NCBI GenBank assembly: GCA_026874595.1
Contig: CM049314.1
Coordinates: 52,559,812-52,623,811 of the forward strand
Direction of reading: 5' to 3'
DNA: 64,000 nt
DNA from: Sipunculus nudus
Taxonomy: Eukaryota; Annelida; Sipuncula; Golfingiida; Sipunculidae
The stretch's first letter is position 1, and every line of letters begins with the position of its first letter. A model generated the notes under the pieces. It had not been told where the DNA came from. It did not search any database and saw only the letters and a list, made by a program, of their open reading frames with translations. Below are positions 13,490-25,240 of this stretch, piece by piece. Both the position numbers and the translations under genes were made by a program.

Positions 13490-14680
13490 TGAATCATTAT
13501 TTGCTGTGAAGGAAAAAAGCTGTGATACAAAAGCTCCAGTAACTGAACAAATAATGCATTGATCACCATGAGTATTTGCATGCATATTCATAATGGAATG
13601 TTTCATCATTTCCTGCAGACTGGTTGGGCCATCTGGATTTTTTCAAATTTTTATCCATTTTCTGTTTATTTTTTAGACCTTCAAAGATGCAGTTGTCCTT
13701 TAACAGAGCAAAAATCATAACCATTGCACCTAGAATCTTTTACTTGACATCCAGGGAGGTCCATGAAAAATGTTCTTGGAAACTTAATCTTAGGTCTCTG
13801 TTACCCATATCTTTGAGCTATGCTTCAGTTGAATTGGGATACCACCTACAATATTTTGCATATGATAGGTTGCGCCACCTACAATTTAGTTTACGCTGCA
13901 GACATCCAAGGTCATATCTCGGGAACTGTTTGACTAGTTGGGCCAAATTTTGCATGTGTATGGATCTCACATAGCTCTTTATCATACACAAAACTGGAGG
14001 GACCACCTGCAACCATTTTTGCACAGCGTCTGTCGGTTTGTCTGCCGTGGGCTAAAATCACCATGTAACATATTGTTTACATCAAGCTAGTGTCATGCAG
14101 TTTGCAAGAGCCCAGCTCCCCAGCTTCAGCTCTCAGTTCCTAAAATTTGGCATACAATTAGATGTCTCAAAAATCCCCTACCATGCCAAGAATTTGGTCA
14201 CTAGGACTTCATACCTTCGAGATATTAACGAAAAACTTCATTTTTCCATTTAAAACCCATTGTTACACTTCAAGACTGCCTAATATCAAAACCACTGATC
14301 TGACTTTAATCATATATAATATACATATTTTTCTATACATTCTCTATGCAAATGCCAGAAATGATGTCAGTATTGCCTAATTGTTTTAAGTTATGGGCCA
14401 AAACATAATGCACTTTGTAAAAAATCAAGAAAAACATTTACTCCCTTAACAAGAGGATTGCTGCAGCTAGAGATTTTTTGTCAGGGATGTAACATTATTT
14501 AATCAAGATTCAATTGAATACCCAAAATTAGTTCTGAATTTTTCAAATTGTATAAGTTATTAGTATAAATATAAAATTAGTACCTTAAATTTTGCCCAAC
14601 TTTGACCATGGCACGTTTGTTTCCTGTGAGCACTGTTGATATAATTTTCATATCATGCACACATAAGGATTTTAGCTTTT
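13490..14680 (+). mobile_element. Degenerate family-B-type element fragments
   Basis: The segment shares interior modules with other B copies: GATACAAAAGCTCCAGTAAC and AATGCATTGATCACCATGAG near 13530, GGTCCATGAAAAATGTTCTT near 13760, and the run GACTGCCTAATATCAAAACC near 14273 that recurs at about 35730 and 48490. Clear ends are missing, so its borders are approximate. Confidence 0.5.
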
Positions 14681-15299
14681 TAGTTTAGAAAGCTGAAAGA
14701 AATTGGCAAAAAATTGTAGCTTTTATTAATGTTTTTATGAGACCATGTCAGACCTTGGCTCGCTCTAGCCCCTCTTGAGTCACCTGTATGTTGACCTTGT
14801 TGAACTTTCAGCAAATTATGCATGCTTGAGGCGAGGCATAAACTAGGGCAGCCAGGCAGCTTATGGCCAGCCACAGTTGATCCAGGTGTCCAACCCAACT
14901 CATCTAGTAGTTTTAACCAACAACATAACAATAAACAATAAATTAATAAATTTTTGTTGATTTTTAATAACAAATTAAAAAAAAAATAGAAAAGGAATTT
15001 GTTAGTTGATAATAACAGGAAATTAACTTGAGTTACTGATGATATAAGAATCTTGTATCGATGGATAGAATGTCACGTATTCCAAATAACACCATGCAGT
15101 CACCTATGGTATTTTTCAGTTCAATTTTAATGACAAAAAAGTAAATCATGTTATTCATTTCTAATCATTAGGGATCATATGAAGGAAATTAATGATAGAC
15201 AAAGATGCAGTTGATAATATTAATCTAGATTCCTACTGTGTCTAGTGTGTACATTGATGTGAAATTACTCCAAAATGAATATATTACATTTATTTTTTA
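14681..15299 (+). other. Intron d-e, AT-rich stretch
   Basis: Part of this (14680-14760, TAGCTTTTATTAATGTTTTT) has a diverged relative at about 50075, so it is probably also old repeat. Nothing coding is recognised. Confidence 0.45.
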
Positions 15300-18200
15300 G
15301 CGAACCTGTGAGCTTATGCGATGGTGCGGCGTCGTCCGTCGTGCGTCGTCTGTACGTTAACCATAGCTATCTCAAAAACGGGAGGAGCTAGCATCACCAA
15401 ATATTTTGCAAATAATCAGTCATCCAAAAAACTATATTGGATTTTGTTTATTTTTTTATAGGAAAAAAGCTAAAAAAGCTTTAAAAATCTTCTTCTCCGA
15501 AACTGTCCAGCCAAATTGTTCAATATTTCACAGAAATGATCCTTGGAACAATCTTTCTCAAGTTTGTTCAAATGGTTCCAGTTCAGAGATTTTTGGCAGA
15601 GTTACAGGAGGTTGAACTTTGTTACCTGTGCAAAAAAGCATATTAAAATTTAAATCTCAGAAACGGCTGGAGCTATCATCACCAAATTTTATGCCAATGT
15701 TGGTCACATAAGTCATATCTGACATTGAGGTATTGGTGGCGCCACCTGCATCAGCCTTTTTTGTACGTGGTCATCAGTGCCTGTATCACACTGAGGGCTA
15801 CAAAAAACTTCTTCTCTGAAACCACATGGCCAAAATGTTAAATATCGCACAGAAATGATCCTAGGGTAGTGCTTTCTGAAGTTTATTCAAATGGTCACTT
15901 TTCAGTGATTTTTGGCTAAGTTATGGGAAGCTGAATTTAGTCATATGCCATAACAGCCCATATTAGCTCAGTGGCTACAAAGATCTTCTTCTCAAAAACC
16001 ACTGGGCCAAATTCTTAAATCTCACACATTAATAATCCTCAGATGTTGATTATTCATGTTTGTTCAAATGGTTTTGGTTCAGTGCTTTTTGCCTGAGTTA
16101 CGGGAAGCTGAACTTAGCCAGTTTGCTGTATCTTCATATATCAGTTATAAACCTGCAAAACGTTTTTCGACTGATGCCACTGAAGCCAGTTTGTTTAATA
16201 TTTTACAAGAATAATCCCTACAATTATTCTTATAATAAATGTCATTAATGGTTCCACATGAATGATTTTTGGCTGAATTATGGAGCTTGAATTGAGTCAT
16301 TTTACCATATATGTTAGCTGTGTGATGCTGTTACATCTAGCCTGGCACAAGTTTATCAGCATCTATTACATCATGCCACTAGACATTTAGATTTCAGGTT
16401 ATCCTTGGTTAATATTGACAAGAAAATTTTTTTAAAAGCTTTTAAAAAATTTAGATTTATGATTTAAGTTATTCATCATACCAGGCAATGTTACAATCAT
16501 GGAAATTCAGCTCTCTGTGGCTATATAAAGACAACTGTACGTGGATTATAAATCATTGGTATCCCTACTCAACATAATTAAAAAATTTGCCATCAATGAG
16601 ATATATCTGTATTTTAATTTTGCATTCAGTATGTATCCATAATATTTTACATATATTCCTGATTTCTTTCTTATAAAAAGTCGGCTGAAAAGCATTTTGT
16701 ATTGGGAAAATAAATTTCAAAGTTATTACAAGTAGGTACCACTTTTGTGTACAGATGGCAGCACTTGGTTTACCATTGGCAGATTGCCAGTGCCTTGATG
16801 TTGGCCATTAGCCAAGATGATGTCAGCTTTATAAATAGTTTTGGCACAGTACCAGGATTGGAAGAAGTGCAGCCAGGTATAGGTCAAGAGTTCACTCAGT
16901 GCAGTAGCTGCATTCTATTTATAGCTTTGGCAGACTGCCAGCTGTGTCAGATTATACAACAGGTCAAGAGTTCACTCAGTGCAGCTAGGTACAGGTCAAA
17001 AGTTCACTCAGTCTAGCCAGGTGCAGGTCAAGGGTTCACTCAGTGCAGTAGCTTGAGGCAGCAATTTGTCACAGGTCACTCGGGGGCAACTGCCTTACTC
17101 ACCTAAGCCTTGTCAGCCCAGTGCATCAAACTCTGGGGAAGTTTGATGTATTGGATTGATATTTTTACATGTCTGTGCGTCTTTGATGGTATTCTCATTT
17201 ACAAGACAGGTGGTGCCACCTACATTGACTTTTGCAGTGTATGCGCCTGCTTATTTCTACAGAGGAATTTTATACATCAGCCTAAAATTGGGCATGTTTA
17301 TATATATCGGGTAGCTTTAGAGTGTACAAAACTGGTGGCCCCACCTACAATATTTTTGCACAGTGTAGGTCCCTGCTTATTTCATAGGAGGGGTTTGTTT
17401 GACATACTGGTGGTGCCAGCTACAATCATTGTATTCGCCAAAACAGAGTTTTGCGGATACTATGTTTTCAGTCGGACGCCGACGCTGCCGCCATGGCCGT
17501 ATAGGTTTCCGGAGAACTCCTCCATAACCACTGGGCAGAATTTTTTAAAATTCGGAATTATGATCGGTCACATGTGAACTGCTGCGCCCTCATTTTTGGT
17601 TGACCTCTGACCTTTCCTCTCCGCCGAGCATCCATTTGTGTGTCTGTTTCCACACATAAACCCACATATCTCAGGAACCGTTTGACCAATAAGCCTAAAG
17701 ATTTTGCACAAATGTAGCCCTTGGAAAGCTTTATAACATACACTAAAAATGGTGGCGCCACCTGCAATCATTTTTGCACAGCGTTCATCTGTTCATCAGC
17801 CTTGGGATAAAAACATTCATATCTCTGCATTGGTTGGACTTATCCACCTGAAATTTTGCATGTGTATACATTCTAGACAGCTTTCTTGATTTTATGACAG
17901 GTGGCGCCACCTATATTCAAGTTTAAGCTGCAGACATCCAAGCTCATCTCGGGAACCATTTGACCATTTGGGCCAAAATTTTGCATGTGTATAGATCTCC
18001 CATAGCTCTTTATCATATGCAAAACTGGTGGTGCCACCTGCCACAATTTTTGCACAGCGTCCATCTGTTCATCTGCTTTGGGATAAAATCACTCATATCT
18101 CGGCAGTCGTTTGACTTATCCACCTGATATTTTGCAGGTTTATACATCCTTGACAGCTTTCTTGATTTTATGACAGGTGGCGCCACCTACATTCACGTTT

Positions 18201-18994
18201 AAGCTGCAGATTCCAAGCTCATATCTCGGGAACCATTTGACCAGTTGGACCAAAATTTTGCATGTGTATAGATCTCACATAGCTCTTAATCATACACAAA
18301 ATTGGTGGTGCCATCTGCTACCATTTTTGCACAGTGTCTGCCTGTTTGTCTGCCGTGGGCTAAAATCACTCATATCTCAGTAGTGGTTTGACTTATCCAC
18401 CTGAAATTTTGCATGTTTATACATCTTGGATAGCTTTCTGGATTTTTTGGCAGGTGGCACCACCTACATTTATGTATATGCTGCAGACATTCAGGCTTAT
18501 ATTTCAGGACTGGTTTGACTTATTCCCCTGAAATTTTGCATGTTGTTTAGATCTCATATCTCTGCATTGGTTGGACTTATCCACCTGAAATTTTGCATGT
18601 GTATACATCCTGGACAGCTTTCTTGATATTATGACAGGTGGCACCACCTACATACACATTTCGGCTGCAGACATCCAGGCTATTATGCAACACACCTCAC
18701 TCTATTTCCCCTTGCCACTCAATCTATTCCTCACGTCACCTTTCCCACTCTGATTTTGGCAGATACAGGTAGATGCTTGTTGACTACCCATATTCTAGTT
18801 TTTGTGTTGTGTGCACCCATGCCAGAATTGCAGCAGTGATGTATGTTTAATTGTTTCTTGTTCTAAGTGTTTAGTACTTGCATTGTTCATATACATGTTA
18901 CACATGTTCTTGAAAAGTAATGGTCCAGCATTGAAGCATTATACCTGGTGTAATCTCATTGCACAGGTTCGCATTAGACCTATAGGCCTTGTTT
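15300..18994 (+). mobile_element. Helitron/HINE-like element, family A copy 1
   Basis: The left end is GCGAACCTGTGAGCTTATGC at 15300. The right end has the inverted CACAGGTTCGC at 18962-18972, a hairpin (AGACC-TATA-GGCCT), then TTGTTT. The interior has repeated modules of about 230 bp (TTCTTCTC..GAAAC, GTTCAAATGGTT, GGTGGCGCCACCTGCATCA). A family-C element is inserted at 17429. There is no long reading frame, so it is a non-autonomous element. The family name A is a label used here. Confidence 0.65.
17429..18798 (+). mobile_element. Helitron/HINE-like element, family C copy 1, nested in A
   Basis: The left end is TGTATTCGCCAAAAC at about 17430, where the inverted repeat can fold with the following TTTTGCGGATAC. 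The right end has TTTTGGCAGATAC, a hairpin (GTAGATGCTTGTTGACTAC) and TATTCTAG ending at 18798. The flanks rejoin to CAATCATTTTTGTGTTGTG, which is exactly the uninterrupted sequence in the second A copy at 36985-37003. The interior has near-tandem modules of about 275 bp, each with the palindrome AGGTGGCGCCACCT (17899, 18175). Confidence 0.75.
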
Positions 18995-19630
18995 AATATA
19001 AATAAAAGCCATAAAACCAGGTACTTATGATCATTATTTAAATGTGTGAATTTTGTATATTCTGGATTCTCAACATCATTGTTTGGTGAAAACTGAATAA
19101 ATACCAGACATGGTGCGAATACTTTGCAACTGTATTTAAATACAAATATGAATATGTACTCCATGATGAAATTTCTTTCATAAGAATGGAAATTCAGGTA
19201 AAAATGAAAGTATATGAATATCAGTGCAAATACTTTCAAAATGTATTCATGAATGCATTCATGAATATATTCTTTAATATTATTTTAATAATCACTTCAG
19301 TTATATTTTATTTTAAATAATCATACGATTCTCTTATTATTTTTAATAAAAATTATATTTGGGACAATATTTGTAATTTTTTTTAATAAATAGTTAAACT
19401 CTTATATTATATGTTCTGCTTATAAGTTATATGGCCAAGTCAAAATCTGTGTGACAGTAGCACTCCATTTGTTAATAAAATAAATGAAATCAATCCTCTT
19501 CCCTGTCTCCAAAGGTACTATCAAAATCATGCATAAGCTAAACAACAACAACTCATAATACAGCTTATTTTTTTACCACATAAAACCAGCATGTGCCTCA
19601 TTTCTAATTCATATCTTTAATCATATATAA
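18995..19630 (+). other. Intron d-e, AT-rich stretch
   Basis: No element ends, arrays or exon-like sequence are recognised. Small direct repeats occur (ATGTATTCATGAATGCATTC near 19239). Confidence 0.5.
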
Positions 19631-20096
19631 CAGCTGAGTGCCGTGACCCATAGGTCCCTTGTTTTTGCAGGTGGCGCCACCTACATTTATGATAGCGCTG
19701 CAGACATTCAGGCTTATATCTCAGGACTGGTTGGACATATCCCCCTGAAATTTTGCATGTGTACAGATCTCATATTGCTCAGTCATACACAAAATTGTTG
19801 GCACCACCTGCCATAATTTTTGCACAAGTCCTTCTGTTTGTCTGCTGTGGGAAAAAATCACTCATATCTCGGCAGTGGTTTGACTTTTTGCATATGTATA
19901 CTACTTGGACAGCTTTCTGGATTTTGTGGTAGGTAGCGCAACCTACATACACATTTTGGCTGCAGACATCCATGCTAATATGCAACACACCTCACTCTAT
20001 TTCCCCTTGCCACTCAATCCATGCCTCACTTCACCCGTTCCACTCTGATTTTGGCAGTTACACATAGTCGCTTGTTGACTACCCCAATTCTAGTTG
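19631..20096 (+). mobile_element. Fused 3' ends of families B and C
   Basis: CAGCTGAGTGCCGTGACCCA at 19632 plus TAGGTCCCTTGTTTTT is a family-B 3' end. It runs straight into family-C interior (AGGTGGCGCCACCT at 19669) and a C 3' end (TTTTGGCAGTTACACATAGT, hairpin, AATTCTAG near 20094). The C copy has no left end. This is either a 5'-truncated element or a read-through product. Confidence 0.55.
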
Positions 20097-20154
20097 ATTT
20101 CACACTTTCATAGTTAAACACATTTCAGGGAACCATTTGTGCATCTAGGCCCTT

Positions 20155-21447
20155 GTTTGTGTTTCAGTTGGAATTACAAGGCAGTGAGTTGATCATGGTT
20201 ACCATTGGTTACTTGTTTTGTGTTTCAGGGGGAGATATTTGGCAGTGAGCTGAGTGTGGTTACCATTGGTTACTTGTTTTGTGTTTCAGGGGGAGATATT
20301 TGGCAGTGAGCTGAGTGTGGTTACCATTGGTTACTTGTTTTGTGTTTCAGGGGGAGATATTTGGCAGTGAGCTGAGTGTGGTTACCATTGGTTACTTGTT
20401 TTGTGTTTCAGGGGGAGATATTTGGCAGTGAGCTGAGTGTGGTTACCATTGGTTACTTGTTTTGTGTTTCAGGGGGAGATATTTGGCAGTGAGCTGGGTG
20501 TGGTTACCATTGGTTACTTGTTTTGTGTTTCAGGGGGAGATATTTGGCAGTGAGCTGAGTGTGGTTACCATTGGTTACTTGTTTTGTGTTTCAGGGGGAG
20601 ATATTTGGCAGTGAGCTGAGTGTGGTTACCATTGGTTACTTGTTTTGTGTTTCAGGGGGAGATATTTGGCAGTGAGCTGAGTGTGGTTACCATTGGTTAC
20701 TTGTTTTGTGTTTCAGGGGGAGATATTTGGCAGTGAGCTGAGTGTGGTTACCATTGGTTACTTGTTTTGTGTTTCAGGGGGAGATATTTGGCAGTGAGCT
20801 GAGTGTGGTTACCATTGGTTACTTGTTTTGTGTTTCAGGGGGAGATATTTGGCAGTGAGCTGAGTGTGGTTACCATTGGTTACTTGTTTTGTGTTTCAGG
20901 GGGAGATATTTGGCAGTGAGCTGAGTGTGGTTACCATTGGTTACTTGTTTTGTGTTTCAGGGGGAGATATTTGGCAGTGAGCTGAGTGTGGTTACCATTG
21001 GATACTTGTTTTGTGTTTCAGGGGGAGATATTTGGCAGTGAGCTGAGTGTGGTTACCATTGGTTACTTGTTTTGTGTTTCAGGGGGAAATATTTGGCAGT
21101 GAGCTGAGTGTGGTTACCATTGGTTACTTGTTTTGTGTTTCAGGGGGAGATATTTGGCAGTGAGCTGAGTGTGGTTACCATTGGTTACTTGTTTTGTGTA
21201 TCAGGGGGAGAAATTTGGCAGTGAGCTGAGTGTGGTTACCATTGGTTACTTGTTTCATGTTTCAGGGGGTGATATTTGGCAGTGAGCTGAGTGTGGTTAC
21301 CATTGGTTACTTGTTTCGTGATTCAGGGGGAGATATTTGGCAGTGAGCTGAGTGTGGTTACCATTGGTTACTTGTTTCATGTTTCAGGGGAGATATTTGG
21401 CAGTGAGCTGAGTGTGGTTACCATTGGTTACTTGTTTCATGTTTCAG
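20155..21447 (+). repeat. 61-bp minisatellite of the exon e acceptor (about 21 extra copies)
   Basis: Each unit contains an intact 3' splice site, TTGTTTTGTGTTTCAG, followed by GGGGAGATATTTGGCAGTGA, a close copy of the first bases of exon e (GGAGAGATACATGGCAGTGG). Sites fall every 61 bp from 20228 to 21326, then at 21387 and the real one at 21447. A decayed copy lies at about 20167. Central copies are almost identical, implying recent expansion or homogenisation. An upstream acceptor would put the rest of the exon out of frame. Confidence 0.95.
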
Positions 21448-21903
21448 GGAGAGATACATGGCAGTGGCACATACAGGGAGCTGTCAGAAGGTGGCGTGGA
21501 CTTTGCAGCTCTGTTACAAAGGGATGCTGATGAAGATGTAGATGACACAGTATTGTCAACAGAAATGTCAGCAGATAAACCAGCAGACCAGTTACCAGAG
21601 AGGGAAGCCGTGTCTCAGTCGCTGGACTGTAAACACCTGGCATCATACTTGTCTAAGCTGTCAGAGCAGCATGAACCTCTCTTGTCTAAATCAGTCATCG
21701 CTGAAAATAGATACTTACAGCAGTCCTTACCTGACTTAGATAAAACTGTAACAGTAAAGCAGTGGTCCAATAGCGGCACAAGACAACATGTGAATCACTT
21801 AACAAACGGTCCATCCAGTATCAGCACAAGTCAACATATGAATCACCTTCAAGAAGTGACTCAGTCAATGCTGTCTCTAACTTCACTTAGTAAAGATATC
21901 AAG
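21448..21903 (+). CDS. ABCC4/MRP4-like transporter, exon e (NBD1 end and linker)
   Basis: This exon of 152 codons is phase 0 at both ends. Its start, GEIHGSGTYRELSEGGVDFA, is the end of NBD1 where ABCC4 proteins read G-x-GTY-x-E then GIDF. The remaining 125 or so residues form the inter-domain linker, a low-complexity region rich in Ser, Gln, His, Asp and Leu, which is longer than the linker remembered for vertebrate ABCC4. Within it a 48-bp in-frame duplication gives QHVNHL and QHMNHL 16 residues apart. The donor is AAG|GCAAGT, a GC-type site. The open frame reads on for 54 codons into the intron, but only the GC site keeps phase with exon f. Confidence 0.9.
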
Positions 21904-21909
21904 GCAAGT
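21904..21909 (+). other. GC-type 5' splice site of exon e
   Basis: ATC AAG|GCAAGT matches the consensus of the minor GC-AG introns, where a C at +2 is offset by otherwise perfect U1 pairing. The nearby GT at 21908 would give phase 1 and, joined to exon f, an immediate stop (ACC TGA). The GC site gives an uninterrupted ABCC frame. Confidence 0.8.
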
Positions 21910-21956
21910 ATTCCAAGTTTAAACATTTGTTCATTTTATTGCAAGCAGATTTTAAT

Positions 21957-22856
21957 TGTATCCGCCAAACGAAGTTTTGCGGATACTATTTTTTTTACCA
22001 GGTTCCGCCGCCGCCGCTTTCGTTTCCGGATAACTCCTCTGAGACTACTGGACGGATTTTTCTGAAACTTACACCAATTATCTGGTCACATGTGAACTGG
22101 TGCCTAACCAATTGGCCTTGACCTCTGACCTTTCCTCTCTGCCCACCATCCATTTGTGCATCTGTTTCCACACATTAACCCACTTATCTTGGGAACCGTT
22201 CAACCAATCAAGAAAAAAAATTTACACAAATGTAGCCCATGGATAGCTTTATAACATACACAAAAATGGTGGTGCCACCTGCAGCCATTTTTGCACAGCA
22301 TCCATCTGTTTGTCTGCCTTGGGTTAAAATCACTCGTATCTCTGCAGTGGTTTGACCAAATTACCAGAAATTCGGCATGCGTATACATCCCGCATAGCTT
22401 TCTTGATTTTATGACAGGTGGCGTGACCTACATTCACATTCACACTATAGACATCCATGCTTATATCTCCGGACCCGTTCGACCAGTAAGGAAAAACATT
22501 TTACACAAATGTAGCCCTTCGATAGCTTTATAACATACACAAAAATGGTGGCGCCACCTGCAGCCATTTTTGCTCAGTGTCCATCTGTTTGTCTGCTGTT
22601 GGATAAAATCACTCATATCTCTGCAGTGGTTTGACTTTTCAACCTGAAATTTTGCATGTGTATACATCTTGGATAGTTTCTTGTTCAAATAACAGGTAGC
22701 GCCACCTACAATAATGTTTACGTGGCAGACATCAATTCTAATATGTAACACATGTAACTCTATTTCCCCATGCCACTCAATCCATGCCTCACTTAACCAG
22801 TCCTACTCTGATTTTGGCGGATACACGTAGTCGCTTGTCGACTACCTTTATTCTAG
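21957..22856 (+). mobile_element. Helitron/HINE-like element, family C copy 2
   Basis: This is the cleanest C copy, about 900 bp. The left end GTATCCGCCAAACGAAG can fold on TTTTGCGGATAC. The right end has TTTTGGCGGATACAC, a 19-base hairpin (GTAGTCGCTTGTCGACTAC, 22827-22845), and TTTATTCTAG ending at 22856, followed by TTAA. The palindrome GGTGGCGCCACC lies at 22547-22558. It starts only about 53 bp after the exon e donor and carries no reading frame of note. Confidence 0.75.
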
Positions 22857-23441
22857 TTAAAGTGATTTTGACACCCAAACTAAAAAAAAAAATTGCTTGC
22901 TTTAACGTTTATAAAGCTTTCATGCTGAGCATGGATTGCCTTGTAACTTTATGTGCCCATCAGTGTTTTTAGCTCAATAACTTTAAGTTATCTGAGGCAT
23001 AAGGATACATGAACCTCTGTCCAATGTTCAGCCATCAGACATCTGGTAACAGGGCACAGATTAGAAAGGTTGAAGGTCCATTTTTTGCTTAGCTTAAGTC
23101 AACAGATATGTATACCACATCTGACATTATATAAGCCAAATTAATGAAAAATAATGGTGTAGTTGATAATTCTGAATCAGTTTATATTTTTTGGTTATTT
23201 TTTTTATTTTGTAAATTTATGATATATTGTATGATTTATATGGTATTATTTATAAAATTGAAAAAAAGTGGATATGATAAAATATTTAGGACCTGTGGGT
23301 CATTTCTTATCATTTATGTTATACTGCAACAAAAGGAATGTGTAAAATAAATTTACTTTACTGTTAGTAATCTGTCATTTACAGATTTTGAAATAATGTT
23401 CTCAATATTTGTTTGGTGTGACCTGAGTCTGTTCCCTGCAG
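22857..23441 (+). other. Intron e-f, 3' part
   Basis: This is AT-rich intron sequence ending in the acceptor CTGTTCCCTGCAG. No repeat or other feature is recognised. Confidence 0.6.
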
Positions 23442-23620
23442 CCTGAATTTGTGGCTGATGTCCAGGAAGAAGAGTCACGGGTTGAAGGCACAGTCTCTGT
23501 TACTCTGTATGGCAAGTACTTCAGAGCAGGAGCTGGCTACATCAAAATATTTGTGTTCATTTTGCTGAACATTGTATGTCAGGTTGCATATGTGATGGCT
23601 GACTGGTGGCTCTCTTACTG
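23442..23620 (+). CDS. ABCC4/MRP4-like transporter, exon f (first helix of TMD2)
   Basis: This exon has 59 codons plus two bases. After a short acidic stretch (DVQEEESRVEG) it reads YGKYFRAGAGYIKIFVFILL, then NIVCQVAYVMADWWLSYW. This is the elbow and first helix of the second membrane domain, with the YFRAGA and DWWLSYW motifs characteristic of ABCC4-type proteins. It starts in phase 0 after CCCTGCAG. Its last codon, TG|G, is completed by exon g. The donor is GTGAGT. Confidence 0.95.
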
Positions 23621-25240
23621 GTGAGTATCTTGGGTTTTCTAACTTAATGCTAGGCCAGCTTCAGGTCAGTGTGAACATTTCTTACGTGGTGTTAGACCTC
23701 CATCATATCAGTGTGAACATTTCTTACTTGGTGTTAGTATTTCTTACTTCTTGTTAGACCAGCATCATATTAGTGTTAAAATTTCTTACTTCGTGTTAGA
23801 CCTCCATCAGGTCAGTGTGAACATTTCTTACTTTGTGTTAGACCAGCATCATATCAGTGTGAGCATTTCTTACTTCTTGTTAGACCAGCATCATATCAGT
23901 GTTAAAATTTCTTACTTCATGTTAGACCAGCATCATTTCAGTGTGAACATTTCTTACTTGGTGTTAGACAAGCATCATATCAGTGTGAACATTTCTTACT
24001 TCATGTAAATATTTCTTACTTCTTGTTAGACCAGCATCATATTAGTGTTAAAATTTCTTACTTCGTGTTAGACCTCCATCAGGTCAGTGTGAACATTTCT
24101 TACTTGGTGTTAGACCTCCATCATGTCAGTGTGAACATTTCTTACTTCGTGTTAGACCAGCATCATATCAGTGTAAGCATTTCTTACTTCTTGTTAGACA
24201 AGCATCATATCAGTGTTAAAATTTCTTACTTCGTGTTAGACCTCTATCATGTCAGTGTGAACATTTCTTACTTCGTGTTAGACCTCCATCATGTCAGTGT
24301 GAACATTTCTTACTTCGTGTTAGACCTCCATCATGTCAGTGTGAACATTTCTTACTTGGTGTTAGACCTCCATCATGTCAGTGTGAACATTTCTTACTTC
24401 GTGTTAGACCTCTATCATGTCAGTGTGAACATTTCTTACTTGGTGATAGACCAGCATCGTGTCAGTGTGAACAATTCTTATTTGGTGTTAGAAAAACATC
24501 AGGTCAGTATGAACATTTCTTACTTGGTTAAAGACCAGCTTCAAGTCAGTGTAAGCATTTCTTACTTGGTGTTCAACAAGCATCATGTCATTGTGAAACT
24601 TTCTTACTTGGTGTTAGACAACATCATGTCAGTGTAAAAATTTCTTACCTGGTGTTAGGACAACATCAGGTCAGTATGAACATTTCTTACTTGGTTTTAG
24701 ACCAGATTTAGGGCAGTGTGAACATTTCTTACTTGGTGTTAGACCTCCATCATGTCAGTGTGAGCATTTCTTACTTGGTGTTAGACCTCCATCATGTCAG
24801 TGTGAACATTTCTTACTTGGTGTCAGACCTCCATCGTGACAGTGTGAACATTTCTTACTTGGTGTTAGACCTCCATCATGTCAGTGTGAACATTTCTTAC
24901 TTGGTGTTAGACCTCCATCATGCCAGTTTGAACATTTCTTACTTGGTGTTAGACCTCCATCATGTCAGTGTGAACATTTCTTACTTGGTGTAAGACCTCC
25001 ATCATGTCAGTGTGAACATTTCTTACTTGGTGTTAGACCTCCATCATGTCAGTGTGAACATTTCTTACTTGGTGTTAGACCTCCATCATTTCAGTGTGAA
25101 CATTTCTTACTTGGTGTTAGACCTCCATCATGCCAGTTTGAACATTTCTTACTTGATGTTAGACCTCTATCATGTCAGTGTGAACATTTCTTACTTGGTG
25201 TTAGGCCAGCTTCAGGTCAGTATAAACATTTCTTCCATTG
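23604..25240 (+). repeat. 42-bp minisatellite next to the exon f donor (about 38 copies)
   Basis: A typical unit joins ACATTTCTTACTTGGTGTTA and GACCTCCATCATGTCAGTGTGA. The core TTTCTTACTTGGTGTTAG resembles the exon f junction CTCTCTTACTGGTGAGTA, so the exon end may be the founder. First and last units share GGCCAGCTTCAGGTCAGT. Regular copies begin near 23673. As 42 is divisible by three, the plus strand shows false frames with a 14-residue period. Confidence 0.88.

Noticed and set aside
21412-22065. Single 217-codon open frame covering exon e
   Set aside because: Only 21448-21903 is coding. The upstream methionine lies in the repeat, and the end reads into a GC-donor intron and a transposable element.
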